The notes: generated by a model not told the origin, from the sequence alone. Counted from the first letter of the stretch, positions 41,608 to 50,542 are shown. The stretch: 64,000 nucleotides of DNA from Chlorobium sp. (GCA_028282595.1 JANQHQ010000036.1:100541-164540), one strand, 5' to 3'. Program-made: numbers and translations.

Positions 41608-42465
41608 ATGCAACTCGAAGAAACAAGAAAAAACATAGAGGAACTTGCCGCGCTTTCCTCTGACGAACTGAGGGATCGCTCCGGTTCTCGCGAGGTGTTT
41701 TTCGCCTTCAGGGAGCTCCTGAACAGCGGCGCGGCGCGGGCCGCCGAAAAGAGGAACGGGGAGTGGAAAGCGAACGCCTGGGTCAAGCAGGGCATTCTGG
41801 TCGGCATGAAGCTCGGCGTGATGCAGGAGAGCTCCGTTCCCCTGCCGGGAGGCAACGACTGGACCTTCGTTGACAAGGACACCTACCCGGTAAAACGGTT
41901 TTCGGCCGGGGACGGTGTGCGCGTCGTTCCCGGCGGCTCCTCGGTGAGGGACGGCGCCTATCTGGCGCCGTCGGTCGTCATGATGCCGCCGGCCTACGTC
42001 AACGTCGGCGCCTGGGTCGGCGAGGGAACGATGATCGATTCTCACGCTCTCGTCGGCAGTTGCGCCCAGATCGGGCGCAACGTGCATCTTTCGGCGGCAT
42101 CGCAGATCGGCGGCGTGCTCGAACCTGTCGGAGCGGTGCCGGTCGTCGTGGAGGATGACGTGATGATCGGCGGAAACTGCGGAATATACGAAGGCACGGT
42201 CGTCCGTTCCCGGGCCGTGATCGGCACCGGGGTCATTCTCAACGGGTCGACGCCGGTCTACGACACGGTCAACGGATGCATCATCAGAAAAACCGGGGAT
42301 GCGCCCCTCACGATTCCTGAAGGCGCCGTGGTCGTCGCCGGATCGAGAACGGCGAGAGGGGATTTCGCCGCGGAGCACGGCCTGGCGATCTATACGCCTC
42401 TTATCGTCAAGTACAGGGATGAGAAAACGGACAGCGCCACGGCACTGGAAAGCGCCTTGCGCTGA
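41608..42465 (+). CDS. dapD: Tetrahydrodipicolinate N-succinyltransferase
   Basis: DapD acylates tetrahydrodipicolinate in the succinylase branch of lysine and diaminopimelate synthesis. The 285-residue protein has an N-terminal helical domain and a left-handed beta-helix of hexapeptide repeats. These include VVMMPPAYVNVGAWVGEGTM, IDSHALVGSCAQIG and GGVLEPVGAVPVVVEDDVMIG. The ATG at 41608 is used; the frame extends upstream into rng without similarity. Confidence 0.93.
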   Translation: MQLEETRKNIEELAALSSDELRDRSGSREVFFAFRELLNSGAARAAEKRNGEWKANAWVKQGILVGMKLGVMQESSVPLPGGNDWTFVDKDTYPVKRFSAGDGVRVVPGGSSVRDGAYLAPSVVMMPPAYVNVGAWVGEGTMIDSHALVGSCAQIGRNVHLSAASQIGGVLEPVGAVPVVVEDDVMIGGNCGIYEGTVVRSRAVIGTGVILNGSTPVYDTVNGCIIRKTGDAPLTIPEGAVVVAGSRTARGDFAAEHGLAIYTPLIVKYRDEKTDSATALESALR

Positions 42466-42508
42466 GAACGCCTTCCCGCCGCCAAGAGAACGTCCAGGAA
42501 CTACGGCT

Positions 42509-44197
42509 ATGAGACGCAACGTCCCGATCGGTTATAGAGTGGTGCGGATACTCGTGCTCTGGGTGGTCTGTGCCGGAACGGGTTTCAAGCCCGTTTCGGA
42601 CCGCGAGAGCGAGTATTTTGCCGCCGCCAGCAGCATCGAACTGCTGGGAGAGATCTACAGGGAGGTCACGGAAAGCTACGTCGACGACATCGACCCATCG
42701 GCGTTCGTCTATGCAGGCATCGACGGCATGCTCGAGACCCTCGATCCCTATACGGTCTTTCTCGACAGCGAGGAGTCGGTGGAGCTCGACGAACTTACCA
42801 GCGGCCGCTACGCCGGGATAGGTGTCAGGATCGCACGGATCGGCGGGGAGGTGTTTGTCGTTTCGCTGATCGATGGTGCGGAAGCCTCCAAAGCGGGCCT
42901 TCGGGTCGGCGACCGCATCGTGAGCGTTGACGGACACTCTCTCGAAGGCAAGGATCTCGATGAGGTGAAAACGTTTATCAAGGGTCCGCCGGGCAGCAGG
43001 GTGAAACTTCGCGTACATCGTGAGGGCAGCAGGAAGTCCAGGCTCTTCAGGCTCACCCGCAGCGAGGTTAAGGTGAACAGTGTCCGCTACGCCGGCCTTT
43101 TCGGCTCCACGGGCTATTTCGAAGTGAGTACTTTCGGAAACCGCAGCGCTGACGAGCTCAGCCGCGCGATCGGTGAGGTGGAGGCGTCGGCCGAGCGGCT
43201 GAACCGGACCATGGACGCCGTCATTCTCGATTTACGGGACAATCCGGGAGGACTCCTGGGGGTAGCGGTCGATATGGCCGGGCTGTTCGTCGAGAAGGGG
43301 AGTCGCGTGGTCTCGACCAGGGGTCGTTCGAGCGACAGCGAAACCGGCTACCGGACCGAGCGCGAGCCGGTTGTGCATGAGCTTCCCCTTGTCGTGCTGA
43401 TCAACGAGCGGAGCGCCTCGGCTTCCGAGATCGTTGCGGGCGCGATACAGGAACTCGACCGCGGCGTTATCGTCGGCGCCCGCTCTTTCGGCAAGGGCCT
43501 GGTGCAGTCGATCATTTCGCTGCCCTACGAATGCACGCTCAAGATGACCACCTCGAAATACCATACCCCTTCGGGCCGTCTGATCCAGAAGCTGCGCAAC
43601 GGATGGGACGAGGGATCCCGCAAGGTTCTCAGGACCGGACGTTCCCAGGACGAGACAGCGGCGTTCTACACCCGTAACGGGAGAACGGTATACGGGGGCG
43701 GCGGCATCCTTCCCGATGTGCAGGTCGCCGACGACAGTCTCGGCGGCTACGAAACCGCCCTGCGCAAGGAGGGGATGTTGTTCAGATACGCGAACCGGTT
43801 CCGGGCGTCGAACGATTTCCTTCCCCCGGACGGCCTTGACGGCCGGGCGTTGATGGCCGATTTCGAAAACTTTCTCGATGAGCGGGAGTTTACCTACAGG
43901 ACCCGGGCGGAACTGCAGCTTGACGACGTGAAAGCCGCGCTTGAAAGCCGGCCCGGCGGAGATTCGCAGAGGGCCGGAGCGCTGGTCGATTCGCTCGAAC
44001 AGGAGATCGCCCTCCTCGCGGCCGGGGAGCGCACGCGTGAGGCAGGCAGCATCGCATTGGCTCTCGAACAGGAGATTCTCCGTCACTACGACGAGGACGC
44101 CGCCATCAGAAGCGGCGTCGAACGCGACCCGGTGGTGAAAAAGGCGCTCGACATCCTGCGCGATCCGGAGGCCTATCGGGAGCTTCTTCGCCCCTGA
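42509..44197 (+). CDS. C-terminal processing protease (S41 family)
   Basis: This 562-residue exported protease has a signal anchor and an N-terminal helical region. A PDZ domain follows (GIGVRIARIGGEVFVVSLI ... AGLRVGDRIVSVDGH), and then the S41 catalytic domain. The Ser/Lys dyad lies in NERSASASEIVAGAIQ and RSFGKGLVQS, and LDLRDNPGGLL is also typical. CtpA/Prc proteases trim or degrade periplasmic proteins; in phototrophs homologues process photosystem proteins. Its 3' end overlaps the converging gene by 25 bases. Confidence 0.93.
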   Translation: MRRNVPIGYRVVRILVLWVVCAGTGFKPVSDRESEYFAAASSIELLGEIYREVTESYVDDIDPSAFVYAGIDGMLETLDPYTVFLDSEESVELDELTSGRYAGIGVRIARIGGEVFVVSLIDGAEASKAGLRVGDRIVSVDGHSLEGKDLDEVKTFIKGPPGSRVKLRVHREGSRKSRLFRLTRSEVKVNSVRYAGLFGSTGYFEVSTFGNRSADELSRAIGEVEASAERLNRTMDAVILDLRDNPGGLLGVAVDMAGLFVEKGSRVVSTRGRSSDSETGYRTEREPVVHELPLVVLINERSASASEIVAGAIQELDRGVIVGARSFGKGLVQSIISLPYECTLKMTTSKYHTPSGRLIQKLRNGWDEGSRKVLRTGRSQDETAAFYTRNGRTVYGGGGILPDVQVADDSLGGYETALRKEGMLFRYANRFRASNDFLPPDGLDGRALMADFENFLDEREFTYRTRAELQLDDVKAALESRPGGDSQRAGALVDSLEQEIALLAAGERTREAGSIALALEQEILRHYDEDAAIRSGVERDPVVKKALDILRDPEAYRELLRP

Positions 44198-44886
44198 ACC
44201 TGGCCCTGCTCCCCTTCTTCCAGCCTTCGTTCCGTTTCCCGTATCTTGCGGTGCACGCCAAGAGCGATCAGCAGGTTGCTGACGGTCAGCAGGCTTTCGG
44301 CCGCACCGTGCAGCAGGTCGTCGTGCGAGAGTGTCGGGAAGCCTCTGAGGTCGGTCGAAAGGTACATGAAAAAGACCGTGACCCCTATAAAGACCAGCAC
44401 GAACCAGAAACCGAACACGGTCAGTCCCGGCAGAAGACCGGGGTCCCGTTTACGGATGACCAGGAGGGAGACGAGAAAGCCGAGGTAGACGACGCTGGAA
44501 ATCTGCAGAATGGCATCGAAGATGTCCTCGCCCATGAACGATTGGGGCCTTCCGGAGATGAGCACGAGCCCGAGGGCGGCCATGACGCCCGAAACGCTTT
44601 CCTTGCGAATGGTTTTGAGTATCCCGAGGGATGCCGAGAGCAGCGAGAGGCTGCCGAAAAGGTTGACGGTTTCCGACAGGTCAAGCAGCACCGGGATGGC
44701 GTCCCCGCTGACGTGGTAGGCCAGTACGAACCAGCTTCCGATCCAGTGCGGTATCATGAAGAGCCCGAGGCGCCGGATGTCTTTTCTTCCGATCAGCGAG
44801 CCGTAACGGTAGAGCAGAAAGGCTGCGACCCCCCATTCGAGCGACGACGAGAGGTGGATGATCCAGTTCGGCAGTGAGAGAAGCAT
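44173..44886 (-). CDS. DUF2499-DUF3593 fusion membrane protein
   Basis: This 237-residue protein has about six or seven membrane segments. The first half (LSLPNWIIHLSSSLEWGVAAFLLYRYG, then MIPHWIGSWFVLAYHVSGD) matches the DUF2499 pattern. The second half (FWFVLVFIGVTVFFMYLSTDLRG, then LLHGAAESLLTVSNLLIALG) matches DUF3593. As I recall, these domains are separate proteins in cyanobacteria and plants. The function is unknown. It starts exactly at the bchP stop (TAA then ATG), so translational coupling and a link to pigment or membrane redox chemistry are likely. Confidence 0.7.
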   Translation of the reverse strand: MLLSLPNWIIHLSSSLEWGVAAFLLYRYGSLIGRKDIRRLGLFMIPHWIGSWFVLAYHVSGDAIPVLLDLSETVNLFGSLSLLSASLGILKTIRKESVSGVMAALGLVLISGRPQSFMGEDIFDAILQISSVVYLGFLVSLLVIRKRDPGLLPGLTVFGFWFVLVFIGVTVFFMYLSTDLRGFPTLSHDDLLHGAAESLLTVSNLLIALGVHRKIRETERRLEEGEQGQVQGRRSSR

Positions 44887-46023
44887 TTACGAGCCCTTTG
44901 TCAGATGGTAGATGTTTTTCATGAAGATCTTCATCTGAACGGTCCACGGTGCGGGCACCATTTTCTTGTACAGATAGGAGTCGAAGGTGATTCGCTGCAC
45001 GTCTCTGTCCTCGCAGATCGCTACGAAGCTCTCCCTCCGCCGGTCGCTTTTGTAGTAAACCGATTGCAGTACCTGCAGCCCGAAAAATATCTGCGAGTAC
45101 AGTTTCCTGAACTTCTTTTCGTAAGCGTGCAGGGGCTTGTCGTTCTGTATTTTCCCGATCATGGCCTCGGCCCCGAGGCGGCCCGAGCGCATGGCGAAGA
45201 ATATCCCTTCACCGTTTGCCGGAGTGACCAGGCCGGCGGCGTCGCCTACCAGAATGACCCGGTCCGCGGCAAAGGATTTTCTCGGCTTCATGGGGATCTT
45301 CGCCGTCTCCTCGAGATAGGGTGTTTCCGTGATGCCGAGCTTTTCGATGAAACGGCGCTGCAGCGCCTTCAGGTCGTGCCTGCGGAATTCGGTGCCCGTG
45401 CCGACGGCGATGTGGTCGGTTTTCGGAAAGATCCAGCCGTAGAAGTCCGGTGAGACCTCACCGTCGAACCAGATTTCAACCAGCTCTTCGTAGGGTTTCA
45501 TGGTGTCGCAGTAGCCGAACCGCTGCTGCATGGCGAGCACCTGCAGTTCGTTCGGGGGAAAGCCGAGCGCGGAAGCTGTTTTCGAGTTCGCGCCGTCCGC
45601 GCCGATGATGAACGACGCCTCGACCGGAGGGAGCCCTTTCGACAGATGGATGGAGTACCGGCCGTTTTCCTCCCGGATTTCCCTGACAAAGGCCTCGACG
45701 ATAGCCGACCCGTACCGTTTCGCCCTGTCGCGGAGGTAGCTGTCGAAACGCTCCCGCCGAACCATGCCGACATAGCCGTTCGGCATCTCCATCGAGATCG
45801 TGCGTCCCCCGGGGGAGCGGACGCTCATCATCGAAAGCTTTTTTTCCACCAGCGGAGCGGGGATGTTGAACTCCTCGATGAGGCCGAGCGGGATGGCTCC
45901 GCCGCACGGTTTGACGTTTTCGAGATTCCGTTCGATAAGGACCGTCGAGATCCCGGCTTTTGCCAGATCCGCTGCGGCGACGGCTCCCGAAGGTCCGCCG
46001 CCTATGACTGCGACATCGTACAT
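44887..46023 (-). CDS. bchP: Geranylgeranyl reductase (BchP/ChlP type)
   Basis: This is a flavoprotein that reduces the geranylgeranyl tail of (bacterio)chlorophyll or its diphosphate precursor to phytyl. The 378-residue product has the FAD motif VAVIGGGPSGAVAAADLAKAG, the CGGAIP region typical of the family, IIGADGANSKTA, and VILVGDAAGLVTPANGEGI. Related enzymes reduce other isoprenoids (archaeal lipids, quinones), and green sulfur bacteria may have more than one paralogue, so BchP is the most likely but not the only possibility. Confidence 0.82.
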   Translation of the reverse strand: MYDVAVIGGGPSGAVAAADLAKAGISTVLIERNLENVKPCGGAIPLGLIEEFNIPAPLVEKKLSMMSVRSPGGRTISMEMPNGYVGMVRRERFDSYLRDRAKRYGSAIVEAFVREIREENGRYSIHLSKGLPPVEASFIIGADGANSKTASALGFPPNELQVLAMQQRFGYCDTMKPYEELVEIWFDGEVSPDFYGWIFPKTDHIAVGTGTEFRRHDLKALQRRFIEKLGITETPYLEETAKIPMKPRKSFAADRVILVGDAAGLVTPANGEGIFFAMRSGRLGAEAMIGKIQNDKPLHAYEKKFRKLYSQIFFGLQVLQSVYYKSDRRRESFVAICEDRDVQRITFDSYLYKKMVPAPWTVQMKIFMKNIYHLTKGS

Positions 46024-46066
46024 TGCTTTTCCCGTTTCAGAGGTTGTCCCGCTTCGGGCGGGAATG

Positions 46067-47536
46067 TCAGGCGAGTTTCGCTCCGAGGAACTCGCCGGCC
46101 TTCGTCATGTCGATCCGTTCCTGCGTCGCCGTATCGCGCCAGCGCGCGGTTACGGTGCCGTCTTCGATGGTCTGATGGTCGATTGTGAAGCAGTACGGCG
46201 TGCCGATCTCGTCCTGGCGGCGGTACCGTTTCCCGATCGAACCGGACTCGTCGTACTGGACCGGGAAGCTTTCCGAAAGACTTTCGCGGAAACGCGCGGC
46301 CTTCTCTCCCATCTCTCCCTTCTTCATGAGAGGAAGCACCGCCGCCTTGACCGGAGCGATTTTCGGGGAGAATTTCATCATGACGCGCTCCTCGCCGTCA
46401 ACGACGTCTTCCGTGTAGGCGTCGCAGAGCAGGGCGAGGAAGAGGCGGTCGCAGCCGGCGGAAGTTTCCACCACGTAGGGGATGTAACGCTCGCCGGTTG
46501 CCTGGTCGATGTATTCCATGTTCTTGCCGGAGAACTCCTGATGCTGCCGGAGGTCGAAATCGGTTCGGGAGTGTATCCCCTCTATTTCCTCGACGCCGAA
46601 CGGGAACGAAAACTTGATGTCGTAGGCCAGGTCCGCGTAGTGGGCAAGTTTGTCGTGGCGGTACCAGTGAAGCTTTTCCCGGTCGATCCCGAGGCGGTCG
46701 GTGTACCAGGAGAAACGCTCCTCCCGCCACGCCTCGAAAGCCTCCTGCTGGTCGCCCGGCTTGACGAAGTACTGCATCTCCATCTGTTCGAACTCCACCA
46801 TGCGGAAAATGAAGTTGCCTTTCACGATTTCGTTTCGAAAAGCCTTGCCGATCTGTGCGATGCCGAACGGCACCCGCATGCGTGAGGACTCCCGGACGTT
46901 ATGGAAATTCACGAAAATGCCCTGCGCGGTTTCGGGGCGCAGGTAGACGATGCCCGACGAATCCGCCAGGGCGCCCATGTTGCACTGGAACATCAGATTG
47001 AACTGGCGCACCTCCGTCCAGTCGGCCGAGCCGGTGTCCGGGGCCTTTATCTCCTCGGCGACGATGATATCGTAAAACGCCTTGTTCGGGTCTTCGGATT
47101 CCGACGCCCGTTCGTAGTAGGTGCCTACCCTCCGGGCGTCCTCTTCCCTCTTCTCCTTCCGCAGTTTTTCGATATGGTTCTCGATCAGATGATCCGCGCG
47201 GTAGCGCCGTTTGGTGGTCTTGTCGTCGATCATGGGATCGTTGAAGCTCGAAACGTGCCCCGACGCTTCCCAGACGGTCGGGTTCATCATGATCGATGCG
47301 TCGATGCCCACGATGTTGTCGTGCTTTCTCGTCATCGAGTTCCACCAGAGATCCTTGACGTTTTTCTTCATTTCGCTGCCGAGAGGGCCGTAGTCGAAGC
47401 AGGAGGAGAGCCCCCCGTAGATCTCCGACGAAGGGAAGACGAAGCCGCGCCGTTTGGCCAGCGATACCAGTTTGTGCATGATTTTATCGGGCGACAGGTT
47501 CGCCTGTCGCACCCGGTCGTGATCTGAAGCGCTCAT
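46067..47536 (-). CDS. glyS: Glycyl-tRNA synthetase, homodimeric type
   Basis: This class II synthetase charges tRNA-Gly. The 489-residue protein has motif 1 region SCFDYGPLGSEMKKNVKDLWW, motif 2 FRNEIVKGNFIFRMVEFEQMEMQYF (core FRNEI...EFEQME), and motif 3 with GCDRLFLALL. The C-terminal anticodon-binding domain has GTPYCFTIDHQT. It is the eukaryote/archaeal-like alpha2 form. It diverges from the sulfur gene cluster across a 276-base gap. Confidence 0.96.
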   Translation of the reverse strand: MSASDHDRVRQANLSPDKIMHKLVSLAKRRGFVFPSSEIYGGLSSCFDYGPLGSEMKKNVKDLWWNSMTRKHDNIVGIDASIMMNPTVWEASGHVSSFNDPMIDDKTTKRRYRADHLIENHIEKLRKEKREEDARRVGTYYERASESEDPNKAFYDIIVAEEIKAPDTGSADWTEVRQFNLMFQCNMGALADSSGIVYLRPETAQGIFVNFHNVRESSRMRVPFGIAQIGKAFRNEIVKGNFIFRMVEFEQMEMQYFVKPGDQQEAFEAWREERFSWYTDRLGIDREKLHWYRHDKLAHYADLAYDIKFSFPFGVEEIEGIHSRTDFDLRQHQEFSGKNMEYIDQATGERYIPYVVETSAGCDRLFLALLCDAYTEDVVDGEERVMMKFSPKIAPVKAAVLPLMKKGEMGEKAARFRESLSESFPVQYDESGSIGKRYRRQDEIGTPYCFTIDHQTIEDGTVTARWRDTATQERIDMTKAGEFLGAKLA

Positions 47537-47691
47537 CGAAAGGTCAGTACTGTTTGAGGAAAAGAAACCCTGCGTTTCCCGACGGAAACCAAACCCGAAT
47601 ATACATAAAACAACCTGGATTTAACAGGGTACGGCCGCTACCCGGCGGAGGGTCTCCCGGCGCCCCGGTCCGCCGGGAGGGAAACTTTTTC

Positions 47692-47743
47692 TTGATTCCC
47701 CCGGTATTTATTACTACATTACTGATTAGTTATATAGTTAAAT
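47692..47743 (+). promoter_or_regulatory. Candidate promoter and operator of the rhodanese-dsr region
   Basis: TTGATT (47692-47697) and TACATT (47715-47720) with 17-base spacing precede a sequence at 47724-47743 related to the dsrC-upstream palindrome. It shares TTATATAGTTA with conserved bases around it, about 14 of 20 in alignment. The operator-like sequence would cover the start of transcription, as for a repressor. The rest of the gap to the glyS start has no gene. Confidence 0.4.
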
Positions 47744-47812
47744 TGTTTGCGGGGCTCCCGGCGAACCTCCGGCGGCCCGTCCCCGCCCGTATCACGATAG
47801 TTAAAAAGCGCC

Positions 47813-48286
47813 ATGCTTCGATACAGCGACATGATCGACGACGCTCTGAGCCGTGTTCGTGAAATCATGCCGTGGGACCTGGTCGAACGGATAAAGGGGA
47901 ACCCTTCCCTTCTCCTGCTCGATATCCGTGAACCCGGCGAGTACGACGCGATGCGCATACCGGGTTCGATGAACGTGCCGAGAGGCGTGCTCGAAGCGGC
48001 ATGCGAGTGGGATTTCGAGGAGACCGTGCCGGAGCTGGTGAAGGCCCGCGGGCGGGAAGTGGTCGTGGTCTGCCGTTCCGGACGCCGCAGCGCTCTTGCG
48101 GCCGATACCATGCAGCGTCTCGGCTATGCGAACGTGGTGTCGCTCAAAACGGGCCTGAGGGGGTGGAACGATTTCGACGAACCGTTCGAGAACGCGACCG
48201 GTGCCCCGGTGGAGCCGGAAGATGCGGACGCGTTCTTTCTGCCGGAGGTGCGCCCTGAACAGAGGGCGCCGGCTATGAACGCCTGA
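47813..48286 (+). CDS. Rhodanese-like sulfurtransferase
   Basis: This 157-residue single-domain rhodanese begins with a helical segment. The fold follows with LLLDIREPGEYDAMRIPGSMNVPRG, the active-site cysteine loop VVCRSGRRSALAADTM and LKTGLRGWND. Such rhodaneses pass persulfide sulfur to TusA. In purple sulfur bacteria an rhd-tusA pair feeds DsrEFH. Here it opens the dsr region, followed by TusA. The C-terminal tail is acidic and variable. Confidence 0.9.
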   Translation: MLRYSDMIDDALSRVREIMPWDLVERIKGNPSLLLLDIREPGEYDAMRIPGSMNVPRGVLEAACEWDFEETVPELVKARGREVVVVCRSGRRSALAADTMQRLGYANVVSLKTGLRGWNDFDEPFENATGAPVEPEDADAFFLPEVRPEQRAPAMNA

Positions 48287-48354
48287 GCCGGCGGCGGCGA
48301 TAACCGGATGTTTCAGGAAGCTTTTCTTAACGAAGTGTAAAAGGAGACAGTGCA

Positions 48355-48591
48355 ATGGAGGAGATCAAAAGCAACGCGGAGCTGAACTGCGAGGGGATGA
48401 ACTGTCCCCTGCCGATTCTGAAAACCAAGAAGGCGATCGACGGCATGGAGAGCGGTCAGGTGCTGACGATGACCGCTACCGATCCCGGTTCGGTCAACGA
48501 CATGGATTCCTGGTCGAAGCGTACCGGCAACGAAGTGCTCTCCCATACGGAGTCCGGTGGGGTGCACACCTACCTTATCAGGAAAAAGTAG
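48355..48591 (+). CDS. tusA: TusA-family sulfur carrier
   Basis: The 78-residue protein has the TusA signature CEGMNCPLPILKTKKAI, where the cysteine of CPxP carries persulfide. The beta-alpha-beta TusA fold continues with VLTMTATDPGSVNDMDSWSKRTGNE (core LTMTATDPGSVNDM). It probably accepts sulfur from the upstream rhodanese and donates it to DsrEFH and then DsrC. A good AAGGAG site lies before the ATG, and dsrN follows 9 bases later. Confidence 0.93.
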   Translation: MEEIKSNAELNCEGMNCPLPILKTKKAIDGMESGQVLTMTATDPGSVNDMDSWSKRTGNEVLSHTESGGVHTYLIRKK

Positions 48592-48600
48592 GGGGTTGTC

Positions 48601-50034
48601 GTGGATCTCGTGGCCTCAAAAAAGTGCTCCGAACGCAGCCTTCCGCTACCGAGGCTGATGGTGTCGGCTGCTTCGAAGAGCTCGGGGAAGACGGTCGTCA
48701 CCCTCGGTCTCCTGCGCTATTTCTCGTCCAGGGGCGAGCGGGTGACAAGCTTCAAGAAGGGGCCCGACTACATCGATCCCATGTGGCACCGGCGGGCCGG
48801 CGCGGCCGACTGCCGCAATCTCGATCCCTGGATGATGGGGCGTGACGTCTGCCGTGCGGCATTCTCGCGAACCGCGGCGCGGCACGGGGGGATCGCTCTT
48901 CTGGAAGGCAATCACGGTCTGCACGACGGTATGGATCTGGACGGCGAGGACAGCAGCGCCGGGCTCGCCTCCCTGCTCGACGCCCCTGTTCTGCTCGTCC
49001 TGGACAGCCGGAAGATGAACCGGGGGGCGGCGGCGCTTGTGCTCGGACTGCAGGTGATGGTTCCCAGGGTGAGGATAGGCGGTGTCATTCTCAATCAGGT
49101 GGCGGGCCGTCGGCAGGAGTCGAAACAGAAGCTCGCCATCGAGAGGTTCTGCAACGTTCCGGTGCTGGGCTCCCTGCCGAAGGACGAGGCTCTGCGGATG
49201 CCGGAACGGCATCTCGGCCTGATCACGGTGGACGAGGCCCCCGACGCAGGGGAGTTCATCCGGCGCGTATCGGACATGGTCGAACATCACTGCGATATGG
49301 CGGCCATACGGGAGTTGTTCCAGAGCGCGCCGCCGATGGAGATCGCGCCGGACGAGGCAACTCCCTCCGTCGACGCCGCGAGAGCGCGCATCGGCGTGTT
49401 CCGCGATCCGGCGTTCTGCTTTTACTATCCCGACAATCTCGAGGCGCTTCGTGCGAGCGGAGCCGAGCTGGTGTTCATCGACTCTTTCACGGCCGGAGCC
49501 CTTCCCGACATAGACGGTCTCTATCTCGGCGGAGGGTTCCCGGAATCGTTTTTCGGGGAGCTGAGTGCGCAGACGACATTGCTCAGGGATGTCCGCGAGC
49601 GTATCGATGGCGGACTTCCGGCATGGGCGGAATGCGGCGGCCTGATCTACCTCTCCGCCAGCGCCTCGAGGGACGGCCGGCGCTGGCCGCTCGCCGGGGC
49701 GCTGCCCCTCGATATCCGCTACCAGCGCCGTCCCGCCGGATGCGGCTATGTCTCCCTGGAGAGCCGGATCGATTCGCCCTGGTTCGGAAGGGGCGAGCGG
49801 TTGAGGGGGCACGAGTTCCACTACTCCAGACCGGCAGCAGTTCCGTCGAGGCTTTCCAGCCAGTTCGAACTCTCACGCGGTTTCGGCCTGGACGGAAGGA
49901 GCGACGGCATTCTCCACAGGAACCTGTTCGCCTCCTACTCGCATCTGCACGCGGCCGCCACTCCCTGGTGGGCCGGGCGGTTCGTCTCGCTCGCCGCCTC
50001 GTTCAGGGACTCGGGCTCCGCGGCTGTTGCCTGA
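48601..50034 (+). CDS. dsrN: DsrN, siroheme amidase (cobyrinate a,c-diamide synthase family)
   Basis: DsrN amidates siroheme to make the siroamide cofactor of DsrAB. The 477-residue glutamine-dependent enzyme has an N-terminal P-loop (VSAASKSSGKTVVTLGLLRY) and FKKGPDYIDPMWH. The C-terminal class I amidotransferase domain has GLYLGGGFPESFFGEL, the nucleophilic cysteine in AWAECGGLIYLS, and GHEFHYS. The family also includes CbiA and CobB for cobalamin; position directly before dsrC decides for DsrN. The start is GTG at 48601. Confidence 0.9.
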   Translation: MDLVASKKCSERSLPLPRLMVSAASKSSGKTVVTLGLLRYFSSRGERVTSFKKGPDYIDPMWHRRAGAADCRNLDPWMMGRDVCRAAFSRTAARHGGIALLEGNHGLHDGMDLDGEDSSAGLASLLDAPVLLVLDSRKMNRGAAALVLGLQVMVPRVRIGGVILNQVAGRRQESKQKLAIERFCNVPVLGSLPKDEALRMPERHLGLITVDEAPDAGEFIRRVSDMVEHHCDMAAIRELFQSAPPMEIAPDEATPSVDAARARIGVFRDPAFCFYYPDNLEALRASGAELVFIDSFTAGALPDIDGLYLGGGFPESFFGELSAQTTLLRDVRERIDGGLPAWAECGGLIYLSASASRDGRRWPLAGALPLDIRYQRRPAGCGYVSLESRIDSPWFGRGERLRGHEFHYSRPAAVPSRLSSQFELSRGFGLDGRSDGILHRNLFASYSHLHAAATPWWAGRFVSLAASFRDSGSAAVA

Positions 50035-50104
50035 ACGGCCCGGTTTGGCCCGGAAGAAGAAAAATGAGTGGGCCGGATGAAAAGCTGTTGTTATATTTGT
50101 TACT

Positions 50105-50124
50105 ATATAACTATATAGTTATAT
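50105..50124. promoter_or_regulatory. Perfect 20-bp palindrome upstream of dsrC, candidate operator
   Basis: ATATAACTATATAGTTATAT is its own reverse complement over all 20 bases. It lies 80 bases before the dsrC start in the dsrN-dsrC gap. Near-copies stand upstream of the soxYZ-like/fcc cluster (28648-28667) and the rhodanese (47724-47743). A weak promoter (TTGTTA at 50088-50093, TATATA at 50112-50117, spacer 18) would place the -10 box inside the palindrome. The pattern suits a dimeric repressor such as an ArsR-type sulfur sensor; no regulator gene is in the window. Confidence 0.7.
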
Positions 50125-50204
50125 TATCAGGATACTCTTCAGAGAATTCAGGAAATCGGTAATTCGCTTCAATCGCAAATCACAGAAAACAGGAGAAAAA
50201 CATC

Positions 50205-50540
50205 ATGTCTATCCAAGTGAACGGTGTCAGCTACGAGACCGACGAAAACGGCTACCTTGTCAACCTCGACGACTGGAACGAGGATGTTGCGCTCAAGCTC
50301 GCCGAAGGCGAGGATGTCTCGATGGGGGAAAACGAGTGGCAGATTGTCAGTTTTCTCAGAAACTACTACGAAGAGTACCAGATCGCCCCGGCCGTCAAGG
50401 TCCTGACGAAGGCTATCGCGAAGGAGCAGGGAATGGACAAGAAAGAGGCCTCTGAATTCCTCTACGGCATGTTCCCCAAAGGACCGGCTCTGCAGGCCTG
50501 CAAGATCGCCGGTCTTCCCAAGCCGACCGGCTGCGTGTAA
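50205..50540 (+). CDS. dsrC: DsrC sulfur carrier protein
   Basis: DsrC is the physiological substrate carrier of DsrAB: its two C-terminal cysteines hold sulfur as a trisulfide. The 111-residue product ends KGPALQACKIAGLPKPTGCV, with Cys99 and Cys110 eleven apart, the functional DsrC pattern that TusE-only homologues lack. The fold's WNEDVALKLA and FLRNYYEEYQIAPAVK segments are also present. An AGGAG site precedes the ATG. It probably has its own promoter as well as read-through from dsrN. Confidence 0.98.
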   Translation: MSIQVNGVSYETDENGYLVNLDDWNEDVALKLAEGEDVSMGENEWQIVSFLRNYYEEYQIAPAVKVLTKAIAKEQGMDKKEASEFLYGMFPKGPALQACKIAGLPKPTGCV

Positions 50541-50542
50541 CG

